A DNA stretch of 64,000 nucleotides from Leeuwenhoekiella sp. MAR_2009_132 (GTDB lineage: Bacteria > Bacteroidota > Bacteroidia > Flavobacteriales > Flavobacteriaceae), in the NCBI RefSeq assembly GCF_000687915.1, contig NZ_JHZY01000004.1, positions 754,001 through 818,000 on the forward strand, given 5' to 3'. Position 1 is the stretch's first letter, and every line of letters starts with the position of its first letter. Below, piece after piece: positions 8,037-18,078 of the stretch. Made by a program: the position numbers and the translations under genes. The notes below the pieces were generated by a model, which was not told the DNA's origin, did not search any database, and worked only from the letters and a program-made list of their open reading frames with translations.

Positions 8037-9968
8037 TTAGAAATGATAGCGCATAAAAGCTTCCATTGCGGCATATTGTGCCAGTCCTAAATCTCTGTAT
8101 TTCTGAGCCGTTTCTTTGTTTCGGTCTTCTGCACGTACCCAAAATTCGCGTAAATCTTCTCCCTGAAACATTACTCCGTCTTTTTGAGACTGGTGGTAAA
8201 ATATCGCCTGTCGTTTTTTAAGCACCTGATCCGGGCTCATAGGTACGGCCATTTCAATCTCGTGCATTTCAAACTCGTGCCACGCACCGCGGTACAACCA
8301 CACCCAGCAATCGCTCATATACGCTTCTTTTTTGAGCTGCTCGAGGGATTCAAAAATAATATCAAGACAGACTTTGTGGGTTCCGTGGGGATCGGCGAGA
8401 TCGCCCGCAGCATAAATCTGATGCGGTTTTACTGTAGAAATAAGCTCGTTTACCACAGCAACATCCTGCTGCGACATTGGGTTTTTCTTAATGCTTCCTG
8501 TCTCGTAAAACGGAAGGTTTAAAAAGTGCACCTGCTCGTCTGCAACGCCTTCAAATCGTGTAGCTCCCAGAGATTCACAACGCCTGATTAAGCCTTTTAA
8601 CTGGCGTACTTCTAGAGGATCTACTTCATTACGCTGCTTGTTTTTAATTTGCTCTGCAATTTTACTGAAACGCTCACAATCGTTATTACCCAATTGTGCG
8701 GCTACTTCAGCAAATTTCAAGGCTTCGGTATCGCTTACTGCAATATTTCCACTGGTTTGATAAGCGATATGCACTTCGTGTCCCTGTTCTACCAGACGGT
8801 CAAAAGTGCCTCCCATAGAGATTACATCATCATCAGGATGCGGACTAAAAATTATTATTCGTTTTTTGGCTGGGGTAGCACGCTCAGGACGGTTAGTATC
8901 GTCTGCTCCCGGTTTACCTCCCGGCCAGCCGGTAATCGTATGTTGCAACTTGTTGAACATCTCTATGTTCAGGTTGTATGCAGAGCCCTGTAACGCCAGT
9001 AAGTCTGACATACCATGGTCGTTGTAATCTTTATCGGTAAGACTTAATATTGTTTTGTTTGTTTTTTGGCAAAGCCAAAAAACAGCCTTTGCAGTAAGTT
9101 CTTTAGTCCAGTCACAGGTACCTACCAGCCACGGCGTTTTTACTCGGGTAAGTTCTGAAGCTGCGGCGTCGTCCAGTACAAACGTGGTGTTATCGTGTTC
9201 CTGTAAGTACGTTGCAGGAACCGTAGAAGAGATTTCTCCTTCTATAGTTTCTTTTAAAATCTCGGCTTTATTTTGTCCCCAACCTAAGAGCACAATACGG
9301 TTTGCATTAAGCACTGTATTGATTCCCATCGTGATGGCTTTTTTAGGAACATTAGAAATACCTCTAAATGAACCTGCAGCATCTGCACGGGTTAAATAAT
9401 CTAAAGTAATCATTCGGGTACCCGAATTAAAATGCGAGCCCGGCTCATTAAAACCTACGTGACCCGTCCTACCTATGCCTAAGAGTTGAAAGTCTAATCC
9501 ACCAGCGGCTTTTATTTTAGCTTCATAACCAATGCAATAGGGTTTAATCGCTTCCTGAGCAATTGTACCATCAGGAATATTTACATTTTCTGCAGGAATG
9601 TCTATATGATTGAATAAATGCTCGTGCATAAAATAATGGTAACTCTGTACATCAGACTTATCCATAGGCCAGTATTCATCAAGATTGAAGGTTACAACGT
9701 TTTTAAAACTTAAACCTTCTTCCTTATGCATACGCACCAACTCAGCATACACATTAATAGGCGATGAACCGGTTGCTAAACCTAACACACACTGTGCTCC
9801 CGCAGCTGCTTTACTACGAATTAAATCTGCAATCTCGTGTGCTACGATAACCGAAGCTTCACCAGACCGCGAAAAGCTGATGTTGTGGATTTTTTCAAAA
9901 CGGGTCTCTTCAAATTTACCCGCCGGTTCATAATTTATAAGTGTCGAATTCTTAACGCTTGTTTCCAT
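8037..9968 (-). CDS. nagB: Glucosamine-6-phosphate deaminase fused to a PIG-L/LmbE deacetylase domain (643 aa)
   Basis: Residues about 20-300 are a NagB isomerase/deaminase: LATGSSP (64-70), FNLDEYWP (94-101) and GRTGHVGFNEP (166-176). This converts GlcN-6-P to fructose-6-P and ammonium in the cytoplasm. Residues about 365-640 form a PIG-L/LmbE domain with the zinc motif SPHPDDD (375-381) and a later HGTHK-type motif (DLADPHGTHK). The long two-domain form is well known in Bacteroidetes and could join deacetylation and deamination of GlcNAc-derived substrates, but the job of the second domain is not proven. It heads the unit with the SSS symporter and links hexosaminidase products to glycolysis. 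Confidence 0.92.
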   Translation of the reverse strand: METSVKNSTLINYEPAGKFEETRFEKIHNISFSRSGEASVIVAHEIADLIRSKAAAGAQCVLGLATGSSPINVYAELVRMHKEEGLSFKNVVTFNLDEYWPMDKSDVQSYHYFMHEHLFNHIDIPAENVNIPDGTIAQEAIKPYCIGYEAKIKAAGGLDFQLLGIGRTGHVGFNEPGSHFNSGTRMITLDYLTRADAAGSFRGISNVPKKAITMGINTVLNANRIVLLGWGQNKAEILKETIEGEISSTVPATYLQEHDNTTFVLDDAAASELTRVKTPWLVGTCDWTKELTAKAVFWLCQKTNKTILSLTDKDYNDHGMSDLLALQGSAYNLNIEMFNKLQHTITGWPGGKPGADDTNRPERATPAKKRIIIFSPHPDDDVISMGGTFDRLVEQGHEVHIAYQTSGNIAVSDTEALKFAEVAAQLGNNDCERFSKIAEQIKNKQRNEVDPLEVRQLKGLIRRCESLGATRFEGVADEQVHFLNLPFYETGSIKKNPMSQQDVAVVNELISTVKPHQIYAAGDLADPHGTHKVCLDIIFESLEQLKKEAYMSDCWVWLYRGAWHEFEMHEIEMAVPMSPDQVLKKRQAIFYHQSQKDGVMFQGEDLREFWVRAEDRNKETAQKYRDLGLAQYAAMEAFMRYHF

Positions 9969-10125
9969 AATGATTCTGCTAAATAGTTCTGCTAAAAACT
10001 AATATTCAATAACTGTTTTAAAAACCTCTTTCATACTAAAAGAAGACTTTTAATTTTCTGATATGAAATTCTAATTTATCTTAATATTTTCAAAAAAGAT
10101 TCGATAGACAACGATTCTAAAGGTC

Positions 10126-10147
10126 TAAATAACATTTGGGTTATTTA
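10126..10147. repeat. 8-bp perfect inverted repeat in the GH92-nagB gap
   Basis: TAAATAAC and GTTATTTA flank a 6-base spacer 33 bases past the GH92 stop. There is no T-run, so it is either a weak terminator or an operator for nagB. Nothing else is recognisable in 9969-10179. Confidence 0.3.
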
Positions 10148-10179
10148 AAATTTATTTCGTGTATTTACGACAGTAGTAT

Positions 10180-12414
10180 TTATTCAAAAATTACGTGGCC
10201 TGCCTTCACCCAATTTTTATGAGAGATAAAATTGTCTTTTAAAGGCTTACCATCAATTTTAAAATTTGCATCCATATCTGTTGTTGCATCACTTTTCCTT
10301 TCGATCAACAATGATTTTTCAGAATAAAAATCTGAGTTTAGGTGAATTGTAATAGTCTCAAATTGGGGTTCAGACAGGGTGTACATAGGATCTGCAGGCG
10401 TCATAGGATAAAATCCCATCATTGCATAAATTAACCAGGCACTCATTGTACCGGTATCTTCATTACCCGGTAATCCTGCCGGCTTATTGGTGAAATAGGT
10501 ATCAATTAACGAAGCAACTTTCTCTCGTGTCTTGTGCGACTTACCAGGCAGGTAATTGTATAAAAACGGATAAGCAATATCGGGTTCATTTGCCATATCA
10601 AATTGTTGCTCACTAAAAACCGCATCCAGTTTTTCTTCAAAAGCTTTTGCACCACCCATTAACTTAATCATTCCGTTAATATCATGCGGTTGCATAAATA
10701 AATACTGCCACGCGTTGCCTTCTATAAAACCCGGATTTTCTGTAAAATTTGCGCCCGCTAACGGGTCAAATGGTGTATACCAGCTGCCATCAAGCATTTT
10801 AGGTTGTAAAAAACGGCTCTCTTTATTGTATAATTTCTTATAAGAAAGTGATCGTTTTTTAAAGCGCTTAGCATCCTCTTTTTTACCCAAAGATTCTGCT
10901 AATTGCGCAATCGCAAAATCGGCTATATTGTATTCTTGAGTGGTAGAAACAGGGCCTTTTATATGCGAATCTACACTTACATACCCGTTATCTATATACT
11001 CGCCTAGACCGGGACGCAACGGATTATTCTCACGAGTATCGGCACTTTTTAGCATAGCCTCGTAAGCCTTATTGATATCAAAATCTTTAATGCCTCGTAA
11101 ATAGGTATCTGCAAGAACTACAGCAGCAGGATCGCCCACCATCGTAAAAGTTTCGGTAGCATTAAGCTCCCATTTAGGCAACCATTCATTCTGATCATAA
11201 ATATCGAGCATTGAATTCACCATATCTAATTGCTCTTGTGGATATAACAAACTCATTAATTGATGATAGTTGCGATACGTATCCCAAAGCGAAAACACGG
11301 TATACCGCGTGCCATCTGTATGCTTTACAGCACGGGTTTTCATCGCCGGATATTCCCCATTACTATCATTTAAGATACTGGGAGCTACCTGCGTATGATA
11401 CAAAGCCGTATAGAAAATAGTTTTATCATCGGTGTTGTCGCCGGTAACTTCAACCACATTTAATTTATCATTCCAGGCTTTTTGCGTTTTTTTATACACC
11501 TCATCAAAAGTAGCATCACCTACTTCGGCATCCAGATTTTCACGCGCATTATCAATACTCACATATGAGATACCTACTTTCATAACCACTTGTGTTGGCG
11601 CTTCAAAATCATAACTAAAATAAGCACCTATGCTATCTCCCACGATCTCTCGCATAAACTTTTCTTTAATACGGGTCTTGCCATTATACGTCATCCACTC
11701 GGCTTCTACGCCTTTGTATTTTTCGGGTTTATCCCAAATACCATAATCTTTTGCTTCGGTGGAAAGGCGCGCGACAAAATAAACAGGATAGGCGCCCTCT
11801 GCATTGTTGTAGCAAAATGAACCTACCATACGATAGCCTTCTACATCATTAGCCGAATTAATTTTTAGCATTGCCCCGTGTTCGTTAGTAAGCCCCAATC
11901 CTAAATTGAGCAGAATATTAGATTTCCCTGCGGGAAAACTATAGCGACTCACACCTACACGCGTACTAGCAGTCAACTCTGTTTTAATAGCATATTTATC
12001 AAGTTCTACCCCATAATAACCGGGTTTTGCAACTTCATTTTTATAGGTTGTTCCGTATTTTAAATAATCTGTTTCGAGCGCACCTGTGGTAGGCATACTT
12101 AAAATAACACCTAAATCTGGGCAGCCTACACCGCTCATATTTACGTGGCTAAACCCCGTTAAAAACGTGTTCTCACTCACATATGGGTTAGACAACCAGC
12201 GGCTGTCTTTTTCTAATGTATTTTGTTTTCCTGCTACGTTAAAAGGGGAAACACTTGCCATACCGCGTGGTGCAATTGCTCCTGGATTTGTAGCTCCAAA
12301 ATTAGAAGTCCCTATAAATGGATTTACATATTGGGTATAATCTACTTCTTGCGCATTCGCGAAAAACACAGAGATTAAACTAACGAGCAGCAGTGTTTTC
12401 TTGTTCAATATCAT
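10180..12414 (-). CDS. Alpha-mannosidase, GH92 (744 aa)
   Basis: Ca2+-dependent inverting exo-alpha-mannosidase of family GH92. A signal peptide (MILNKKTLLLVSLISVFFANAQ) leads into the N-terminal VNPFIGT motif, then a beta-sandwich domain and an (alpha/alpha)6 barrel with the family motif GNEDTGTMSAW near residue 655, which carries acidic residues of the active site. The N-terminal loop NPGAIAPRGMASVSPF departs from the more usual PGAxxPFGMVQxSPD seen in the second GH92 of this locus, so the two may cleave different mannosyl linkages. It follows GH20 at 16 bases and would trim mannose from N-glycan-like chains in the periplasm. Confidence 0.92.
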   Translation of the reverse strand: MILNKKTLLLVSLISVFFANAQEVDYTQYVNPFIGTSNFGATNPGAIAPRGMASVSPFNVAGKQNTLEKDSRWLSNPYVSENTFLTGFSHVNMSGVGCPDLGVILSMPTTGALETDYLKYGTTYKNEVAKPGYYGVELDKYAIKTELTASTRVGVSRYSFPAGKSNILLNLGLGLTNEHGAMLKINSANDVEGYRMVGSFCYNNAEGAYPVYFVARLSTEAKDYGIWDKPEKYKGVEAEWMTYNGKTRIKEKFMREIVGDSIGAYFSYDFEAPTQVVMKVGISYVSIDNARENLDAEVGDATFDEVYKKTQKAWNDKLNVVEVTGDNTDDKTIFYTALYHTQVAPSILNDSNGEYPAMKTRAVKHTDGTRYTVFSLWDTYRNYHQLMSLLYPQEQLDMVNSMLDIYDQNEWLPKWELNATETFTMVGDPAAVVLADTYLRGIKDFDINKAYEAMLKSADTRENNPLRPGLGEYIDNGYVSVDSHIKGPVSTTQEYNIADFAIAQLAESLGKKEDAKRFKKRSLSYKKLYNKESRFLQPKMLDGSWYTPFDPLAGANFTENPGFIEGNAWQYLFMQPHDINGMIKLMGGAKAFEEKLDAVFSEQQFDMANEPDIAYPFLYNYLPGKSHKTREKVASLIDTYFTNKPAGLPGNEDTGTMSAWLIYAMMGFYPMTPADPMYTLSEPQFETITIHLNSDFYSEKSLLIERKSDATTDMDANFKIDGKPLKDNFISHKNWVKAGHVIFE

Positions 12415-12430
12415 ATCCTTATTTTTGGGA

Positions 12431-14749
12431 TTATTCCACTAATATTTCGTCTAAAAAGGTAAAAACTCCTCTTTTATTTTCTGGAATATACGTAGTGATT
12501 TCTACTTTTATAAATTGTGCCTTTTGCACTTTAGTGTCTACTGTAAATGTTTTTAATGTTGATGCCCCATTGGCTTTAAATAGGTGTTCTAACTGACCAA
12601 CTGTTGCATAATTAATCGAATCTTTTGACACTGAAACTTTAAAATCTGATGGGAAATAAATGCCCGCACCTTGATTTTCTAAAACTCCTATACGTACTTT
12701 AGAAAATTCTTTAACCTCATTGAGGTCTATAAGCAGCGTTACAGGTGTGGCTAACCAGCCCAGCCATTGCCCGTCGTGAAAATTCTTAGAACCGCGTAGC
12801 ACATTAACTAATGTCGCACCACCTGCTCCCCGGTAGTTTCTGTGCGGTTGTTCTACCAATGTAACTGTAGCACCTGCTGCTTTATGAAAATTAAATGTTT
12901 TAGATAAAACGCGACCTGCGGGGGCTCCATTTTCAAAAACTGCTGCAGTAAGTGTGGTTGTAGAATCTATCGTAAATGGCTCATTATAAACTTTAGCATT
13001 AGCATTTAGCTCTTCGTTATCTAGCGCATACAATACTGATGCCTGAGGCATTTCTGAAGCAAGCGCTAAACGAATTCCGCCAAAGACTGTGTCGCGTTCT
13101 GCAGTTGCTTCCACATTATAAACGCTACGCGAATAATTAACTCCTAAAGCATCTAAACGTGGCAAAAAGCGTTGTAGCCGCGAAGTATAGTCTTCCCATC
13201 CCGGTTTAGAATTAGCAGACCAAAGCACTTCTGCAAGCGCTGTTATCCTCGGAAAAATCATATACTCAGAGTCATCTTGCGTGGTGATATACTCCGACCA
13301 TAAATTAGCCTGTGCACCCAGCACGTGATTTTTTTGACTTACGCTCATTGAGTCTATTACAGGTGAAAAATCATACACCTGCTCAAGGGTGTTCATCGCA
13401 TCAAAGGCTAAGGGCTCTACATCAGGATTGCCCTGATAAAAATTAAAATACATCGGATTTTCGGGAGTCATTATCACATCGTGACCTGCCTTTGAAGCTT
13501 CCCAGCCTCCTTTTGTACCACGCCAACTCATAACCGTTGCAGATGGTGGCAAACCACCTTCAAGAATCTCATCCCAACCTATTAACACCTTATCATTAGC
13601 TTCCAGAAATTGCTCCATACGTTTCATAAAATAACTTTGGAGTTCGTCGGTATCTACCAGATGTTCTTCTTTCATACGACGCTGGCAATCGGGACAGGTT
13701 TCCCAGTTTGTCTTTGTGGCTTCATCACCACCCACGTGTATGTATTTTGATGGAAAAAGCGGCATTACTTCGCTAAGTACCTCTTCTAAAAATTTGAAAG
13801 TAGTTTCTTTTCCGGGACAGTAAATCTCGGTAATAGGCCATACCCCACCACTGGGCACACCTATAGATTGCTGTGTACAGGATAAAAATGGATATGATGC
13901 GATAGCACTCATCACGTGAGCCGGCATCTCAATTTCGGGAACTACTGTTATTCCGCGTTGTGTAGCATATGCTACGATCTCTTTTATATCTTCCTGCGTA
14001 TAAAACCCGCCATACGTACCGTTCTCATCAGAATTATTTTCTGATCTGGCGTTCCAATGCTTGTCTTCCTGATTTACTCTAAAGGCTCCTACCTCGGTAA
14101 GTTTGGGATATTTCTTAATTTCAATGCGCCATCCCTGATCGTCTACCAGATGCAGATGCAGCGTATTCATTTTTAGCATCGCAAGGCGATCTATAGTTTT
14201 TAAAATGTAATCCTTCTCAAAAAAATGTCTGGAAACATCAAGCATTAAACCGCGCCACTTAAAGCATGGCGCATCTTCTATTGCAAGATTCGGAATATAA
14301 AAACTATCTTTTTCTCCTACTTGTTTTTGTTCAATATGAACCGGAAGCAGTTGGCGTAAAGTTTCTAAAGCATATCTAAAACCTGCGGAAGAAGCAGCTT
14401 TGATATCTATAAACTCAGAAGTTACAGTTAAGGAATAGGCTTCGGTTTTTAGATTTTTATCAACGGTAAATTGCACATAATTAGCAGCAGGAGCTTGCTG
14501 TTGTATTTCTAAATTCCAACCGGCACTTGATTTAAATTTATTACGAAATGCAGTTGTAACCGACTGTAAACTGTCTGAAATCACAAAAACGGTTGCTTCA
14601 GTAAATTGAAAGCTTCCCGGGTTTAATGTAAGCTTTTGCGGTTGCGGGATTAATGCCAGATCTTCAGATTTAAAAACCGGTTCTTTCTGCTGGTCACAAC
14701 TCAAAAAAAACAAAACAAGCAAACCGATTAAAAAATAATTTTCTTTCAT
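12431..14749 (-). CDS. Beta-N-acetylhexosaminidase, GH20, lipoprotein (772 aa)
   Basis: Exported exo-hexosaminidase. The lipobox LFFLSC places the lipid cysteine at residue 18. An N-terminal GH20b domain (about 30-155) is followed by the TIM barrel with HLHLVDDQGWRIE (198-210) and the catalytic pair Asp342-Glu343 in HVGGDEA. After the barrel come a chitobiase-C-like segment (about 560-620) and a discoidin/F5-8-type C-terminal domain that probably binds carbohydrate. The enzyme uses substrate-assisted catalysis to release terminal GlcNAc or GalNAc. It lies directly before GH92, and its product can pass to the NagB protein. Transported GlcNAc would also need a kinase and NagA, not seen here. 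Confidence 0.94.
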   Translation of the reverse strand: MKENYFLIGLLVLFFLSCDQQKEPVFKSEDLALIPQPQKLTLNPGSFQFTEATVFVISDSLQSVTTAFRNKFKSSAGWNLEIQQQAPAANYVQFTVDKNLKTEAYSLTVTSEFIDIKAASSAGFRYALETLRQLLPVHIEQKQVGEKDSFYIPNLAIEDAPCFKWRGLMLDVSRHFFEKDYILKTIDRLAMLKMNTLHLHLVDDQGWRIEIKKYPKLTEVGAFRVNQEDKHWNARSENNSDENGTYGGFYTQEDIKEIVAYATQRGITVVPEIEMPAHVMSAIASYPFLSCTQQSIGVPSGGVWPITEIYCPGKETTFKFLEEVLSEVMPLFPSKYIHVGGDEATKTNWETCPDCQRRMKEEHLVDTDELQSYFMKRMEQFLEANDKVLIGWDEILEGGLPPSATVMSWRGTKGGWEASKAGHDVIMTPENPMYFNFYQGNPDVEPLAFDAMNTLEQVYDFSPVIDSMSVSQKNHVLGAQANLWSEYITTQDDSEYMIFPRITALAEVLWSANSKPGWEDYTSRLQRFLPRLDALGVNYSRSVYNVEATAERDTVFGGIRLALASEMPQASVLYALDNEELNANAKVYNEPFTIDSTTTLTAAVFENGAPAGRVLSKTFNFHKAAGATVTLVEQPHRNYRGAGGATLVNVLRGSKNFHDGQWLGWLATPVTLLIDLNEVKEFSKVRIGVLENQGAGIYFPSDFKVSVSKDSINYATVGQLEHLFKANGASTLKTFTVDTKVQKAQFIKVEITTYIPENKRGVFTFLDEILVE

Positions 14750-14872
14750 AGCATACGTTTAAGCATTTTTAAAACCTCTTAAAAAGCCAAATCTGAAATT
14801 ACAAGACTGCCAGAGAACCTTTGTAAATTCAGATTTAGTTTTAAAACCAATTTTTTGCCTTAAAAATGAGTT

Positions 14873-15982
14873 TTAGTTTGCAGCTTTAATTACAGCTAAT
14901 TGCTCATCTGTTAACGCGTTTCCGTCAAAAAAAGCGGCTCCTTTTGCGCCGTTATCTTTAGCTTGTTGTATAGCTTCTGCTAATTGCTCCGGACTCATTT
15001 CCGGAACATATATACCGGTATGCAATTCCGTTTTGGATCCTTCAAGATCTTTAACTCCCTGGCGGGTTGCAAAACCTATCCAATCTATCTCTTCATTATA
15101 AAAGTTATTATAAATCATAGGCAATACCACATCTATGTTCCATTTATCCCAACGCTGGCGTACCATATGGTCTGCCATTTCGGGGTATGGAAAAACCGCC
15201 CCGGTAAGTAACTTTCCATTTTCATGAACAATTTTATAGGCATCATCAACCACTGCTTTTATTTGATTTAAACGGAATTGTTTCCACTCCATATCAATTG
15301 CAGTATTGTGAGATTCTAGCGGGTTTTTATGATGCTCCTCTTCAAACTTTGCTATACAAGAATCACAATAGCAGAAATCATATTCTGCAAGCTCCTCATC
15401 CTGTACAAGGTCATATTTAGGCAACAAACCTATAGGCAAAAACACATCTGGGAAACGTATGTAGTCCAGGTGAAAACTCGTCACACCTTCTACTTTACTC
15501 ATCTTGTCAATTAAACCTAAAACATGCTCTCTAGATTCTTTACGGGTAGGACATAAAAACTGATAGTAATCTACATAAGGGCGGGTTTCAAAACTAGACT
15601 CACCATTACGATTTACGACATACCACTCTGGATGCTGCATTGCAATAGAATCTCCGGGGCGGTTCATTGTAAACATCCACGCGTGAACTTCAAGACCTTC
15701 GTTAACTGCTAAAGGAGTTAATCGCCCCAGCAAATCTGCATCTGCATTGGTATTAATTAAAACAGCATCAATACCATTATCACTGTATTTTTTAAATTCT
15801 GTCGTGTACGACTCATCAGTACGGCTGGCATCTGCAGTCATCCAAGTCCAGAATTTAAAATCTTTAGCCGTCTCTGTTACTTCTTCTGCTTTTTTCTTGT
15901 TCTCTTTAGGATGCATATTGTCTATGCAAGAGGTCGTAGCAACGATAGCTACAAGCATCATAAATAGATGTTTTAATCTCAT
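14873..15982 (-). CDS. Family 10-like glycoside hydrolase (GHL10), lipoprotein (369 aa)
   Basis: The ATG at 15982 gives a lipoprotein signal, MRLKHLFMMLVAIVATTSC, with the lipid cysteine at residue 19, and avoids overlapping the upstream gene that ends at 15990. A start at 16039 would overlap it. The body is a TIM-barrel of the GHL10/DUF4015-like type: early aromatic segment FKFWTWMTAD, LNTNAD-like loop, FHLDYIRFPD in the middle and VLPMIYNNFY late. The DYIRFPD signature is the best marker. Members act on uncharacterised glycans, so the substrate is unknown. It stands 8 bases after the CBM9-like gene, within the mannose-processing operon. Confidence 0.82.
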   Translation of the reverse strand: MRLKHLFMMLVAIVATTSCIDNMHPKENKKKAEEVTETAKDFKFWTWMTADASRTDESYTTEFKKYSDNGIDAVLINTNADADLLGRLTPLAVNEGLEVHAWMFTMNRPGDSIAMQHPEWYVVNRNGESSFETRPYVDYYQFLCPTRKESREHVLGLIDKMSKVEGVTSFHLDYIRFPDVFLPIGLLPKYDLVQDEELAEYDFCYCDSCIAKFEEEHHKNPLESHNTAIDMEWKQFRLNQIKAVVDDAYKIVHENGKLLTGAVFPYPEMADHMVRQRWDKWNIDVVLPMIYNNFYNEEIDWIGFATRQGVKDLEGSKTELHTGIYVPEMSPEQLAEAIQQAKDNGAKGAAFFDGNALTDEQLAVIKAAN

Positions 15983-15989
15983 AGTTGTA

Positions 15990-17048
15990 TTATTTAATTT
16001 TTGAATAGTTCCCGTCTTCTCGTATGCTGTACACCGCATTAGAGAACGGACTTTCTACTGTTATTGACCAGCCGTACGTATGGTTTTCTAATACTGGTGT
16101 AATTGTTTTAGTTTCTAGCTTAAATGTCTGCGCCTGCAGCTCTTTTAAATGGGTTGCCCAAACTTTATTTTTTGAAAAATAAGCTTTTTGCTTTCGGTAC
16201 AACTCATATAATTTCCAACGTATTTTCTCGTCCTGAGGAATTGTAAACACAACTTTTTCAGTAGGTGGTTTAGCGGAAAAATATACATAGCCCCAATGCT
16301 CGGGTTCATGCATATTGATCACTCCTTGCGGTGACCAAACCCAATTATATTCAGGCAGAAAATTGCCAGAAGCATCTTTTTTCCGGCTGTATTTTCCATT
16401 TTCTAAAGTGTGATCCCAGTTTACTCGAGAAAAATTGATTCGCCAAAATTTATCTATTGGTAAATCATTTGATCCGCTTGCTTCGGTCAAAACTGTCCAA
16501 GGGATAGCTATTTCTACACTCCAGCTTGTATCTATATCACGAGGGTCATTTAAAGTACCATTAATAGATACCGCAGATTGTAATCCCTGTATATCCCAAC
16601 TATCTAAAACCGGAGCAGACTCGCGATACGGTTTGACCAGCAATAAATCCCATACCGTATTGAGTGCGTTCATTTCAAACTCGTAGTAGTTATGCGTATC
16701 CCCATCGGGGTCTATAAATATTTCAAAATCGTTATTGTAGAATATTACGGTATCGCGTTGTTTAAGGGTTGCCCAAATGTGCGGTTCTTTTAATTCTGCA
16801 TAGAAATACAGATTCTCATCATCCCACAACATTTTGACCCGGGTTTGATATTTTGGGGTTTTCACACCTTCAATATCAATAAACTCTTCAGAAAATTCTG
16901 CTTGCTGCCACACCGCTTCATCCCCTTTACCATCTATAATTACCGGCGCTTCAATATGATGCGCAACATAAGAACGGGGTATATTTTTTTGGGCTACGCC
17001 CGAAAAACCAGCAAGAAGAGTTAAAAGTGTAAAGCTGTATTTCAGCAT
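15990..17048 (-). CDS. Exported CBM9-like carbohydrate-binding protein (352 aa)
   Basis: A signal peptide (MLKYSFTLLTLLAGFSGVAQ) precedes a family-9-like carbohydrate-binding module at about residues 30-240. Typical markers are the opening APVIIDGKGDEAVWQQAEF, LWDDENLYFYAEL, and FEIFIDPDGDTHNYYEFEMN. No catalytic motif is visible in the last 110 residues. It probably binds sugar or polysaccharide in the periplasm or at the surface, helping the neighbouring enzymes. Its stop is 8 bases from the GHL10 start and its start is 4 bases from the GH130 stop, so this is one transcript. Confidence 0.85.
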   Translation of the reverse strand: MLKYSFTLLTLLAGFSGVAQKNIPRSYVAHHIEAPVIIDGKGDEAVWQQAEFSEEFIDIEGVKTPKYQTRVKMLWDDENLYFYAELKEPHIWATLKQRDTVIFYNNDFEIFIDPDGDTHNYYEFEMNALNTVWDLLLVKPYRESAPVLDSWDIQGLQSAVSINGTLNDPRDIDTSWSVEIAIPWTVLTEASGSNDLPIDKFWRINFSRVNWDHTLENGKYSRKKDASGNFLPEYNWVWSPQGVINMHEPEHWGYVYFSAKPPTEKVVFTIPQDEKIRWKLYELYRKQKAYFSKNKVWATHLKELQAQTFKLETKTITPVLENHTYGWSITVESPFSNAVYSIREDGNYSKIK

Positions 17049-17051
17049 AAT

Positions 17052-18023
17052 TTAAAGACTATTAGTTTTTACAAAGTCGATGATTTCGCTCAATTTACCA
17101 AAAGCCACCGAAGTTACCGTATCTGCTGCTCCATAATATAATGCCACTTTATCTTCTTCTATAGAATGCAAGGTGGCACACGGAAACAATACATTTGCCA
17201 CATCGCCTACCAATTCATAAGGTGCTGCCGGAGCCAACAAATACGGCTGACTGCGGTATAATACTTTATCTGGATTGTCTATATCTAGTAATGCCGCTCC
17301 TACCGAATACCTAAACCCATTACAGGTATTAATTACTCCATGGTAAAACAACAACCAGCCTTCATCGGTCAAAATAGGCACTGGCCCTGCTCCAATTTTT
17401 GTACACTGCCAGGCACTGTCTACAAACGGAGTTACTTTCATCACACAACGGTGTTCTCCCCAGTATTTCATATCGGGGCTGTAGCTGATGTAAATATCAC
17501 CAAAAGGCGTATGCCCATTATCGCTAGGACGGCTCAACATAGCATATTTACCATTTATTTTCTGTGGAAATAAAACACCATTACGGTTAAAAGGGAGAAA
17601 GGCATTTTCGCACTGAAAAAATTCTTTGAAATCAAAAGTATAACCTATACCTATAGTTGGGCCGTGATAGCCATTACACCAGGTAATCCAGTAGCGGTCT
17701 TCAATAAAACACACGCGCGGATCGTATTTGTAATCAGACTCAATCATTTCGGTATTACCAGCGCCAAATTGAATAGGATCGTGATTGATATCCCAGTTGA
17801 TTCCGTCTTTACTAAAACCTGCAAAAATATTCATTTGCACTGCTTTATTATCACATCTAAAAACACCCGCATAGCCGTCGCCAAAAGGAACTACAGCAGA
17901 GTTAAAAATACTGTTAGAACTTGGGATGGCATAACGATCTATAATTGGGTTTGCATCATAACGCCACATTACATCTGTATTGTTTGCGGGTCTATCTTGC
18001 CAGGGGATTTGGGTTGTACTCAT
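17052..18023 (-). CDS. GH130 beta-mannoside phosphorylase-type enzyme (323 aa)
   Basis: Five-bladed beta-propeller of family GH130, with no signal peptide, so cytoplasmic. Conserved segments are [16 protein letters not shown] (about 98-113, with the catalytic-region Asp and an Arg), KIGAGPVPI (about 213-221) and LLFYHGV (about 230-236). The Arg, Lys and His of these motifs are those that bind phosphate in mannosyl phosphorylases, so a phosphorolytic enzyme acting on beta-1,4-mannosyl-GlcNAc (the N-glycan core) or mannooligosaccharides is likely. A beta-1,2-mannosidase role cannot be excluded. It is flanked by the CBM9-like gene and by a symporter gene, fitting import of a small mannoside and intracellular cleavage. 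Confidence 0.88.
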   Translation of the reverse strand: MSTTQIPWQDRPANNTDVMWRYDANPIIDRYAIPSSNSIFNSAVVPFGDGYAGVFRCDNKAVQMNIFAGFSKDGINWDINHDPIQFGAGNTEMIESDYKYDPRVCFIEDRYWITWCNGYHGPTIGIGYTFDFKEFFQCENAFLPFNRNGVLFPQKINGKYAMLSRPSDNGHTPFGDIYISYSPDMKYWGEHRCVMKVTPFVDSAWQCTKIGAGPVPILTDEGWLLFYHGVINTCNGFRYSVGAALLDIDNPDKVLYRSQPYLLAPAAPYELVGDVANVLFPCATLHSIEEDKVALYYGAADTVTSVAFGKLSEIIDFVKTNSL

Positions 18024-18078
18024 AATCGTATTTATCTTATCATTAATCCTTATTAAAAGGCATTTTAATTGTTTTATA

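Noticed and set aside
8649..9399. Plus-strand genes opposite nagB
   Set aside because: These frames run antisense through conserved NagB/PIG-L coding sequence and have no recognisable domain.
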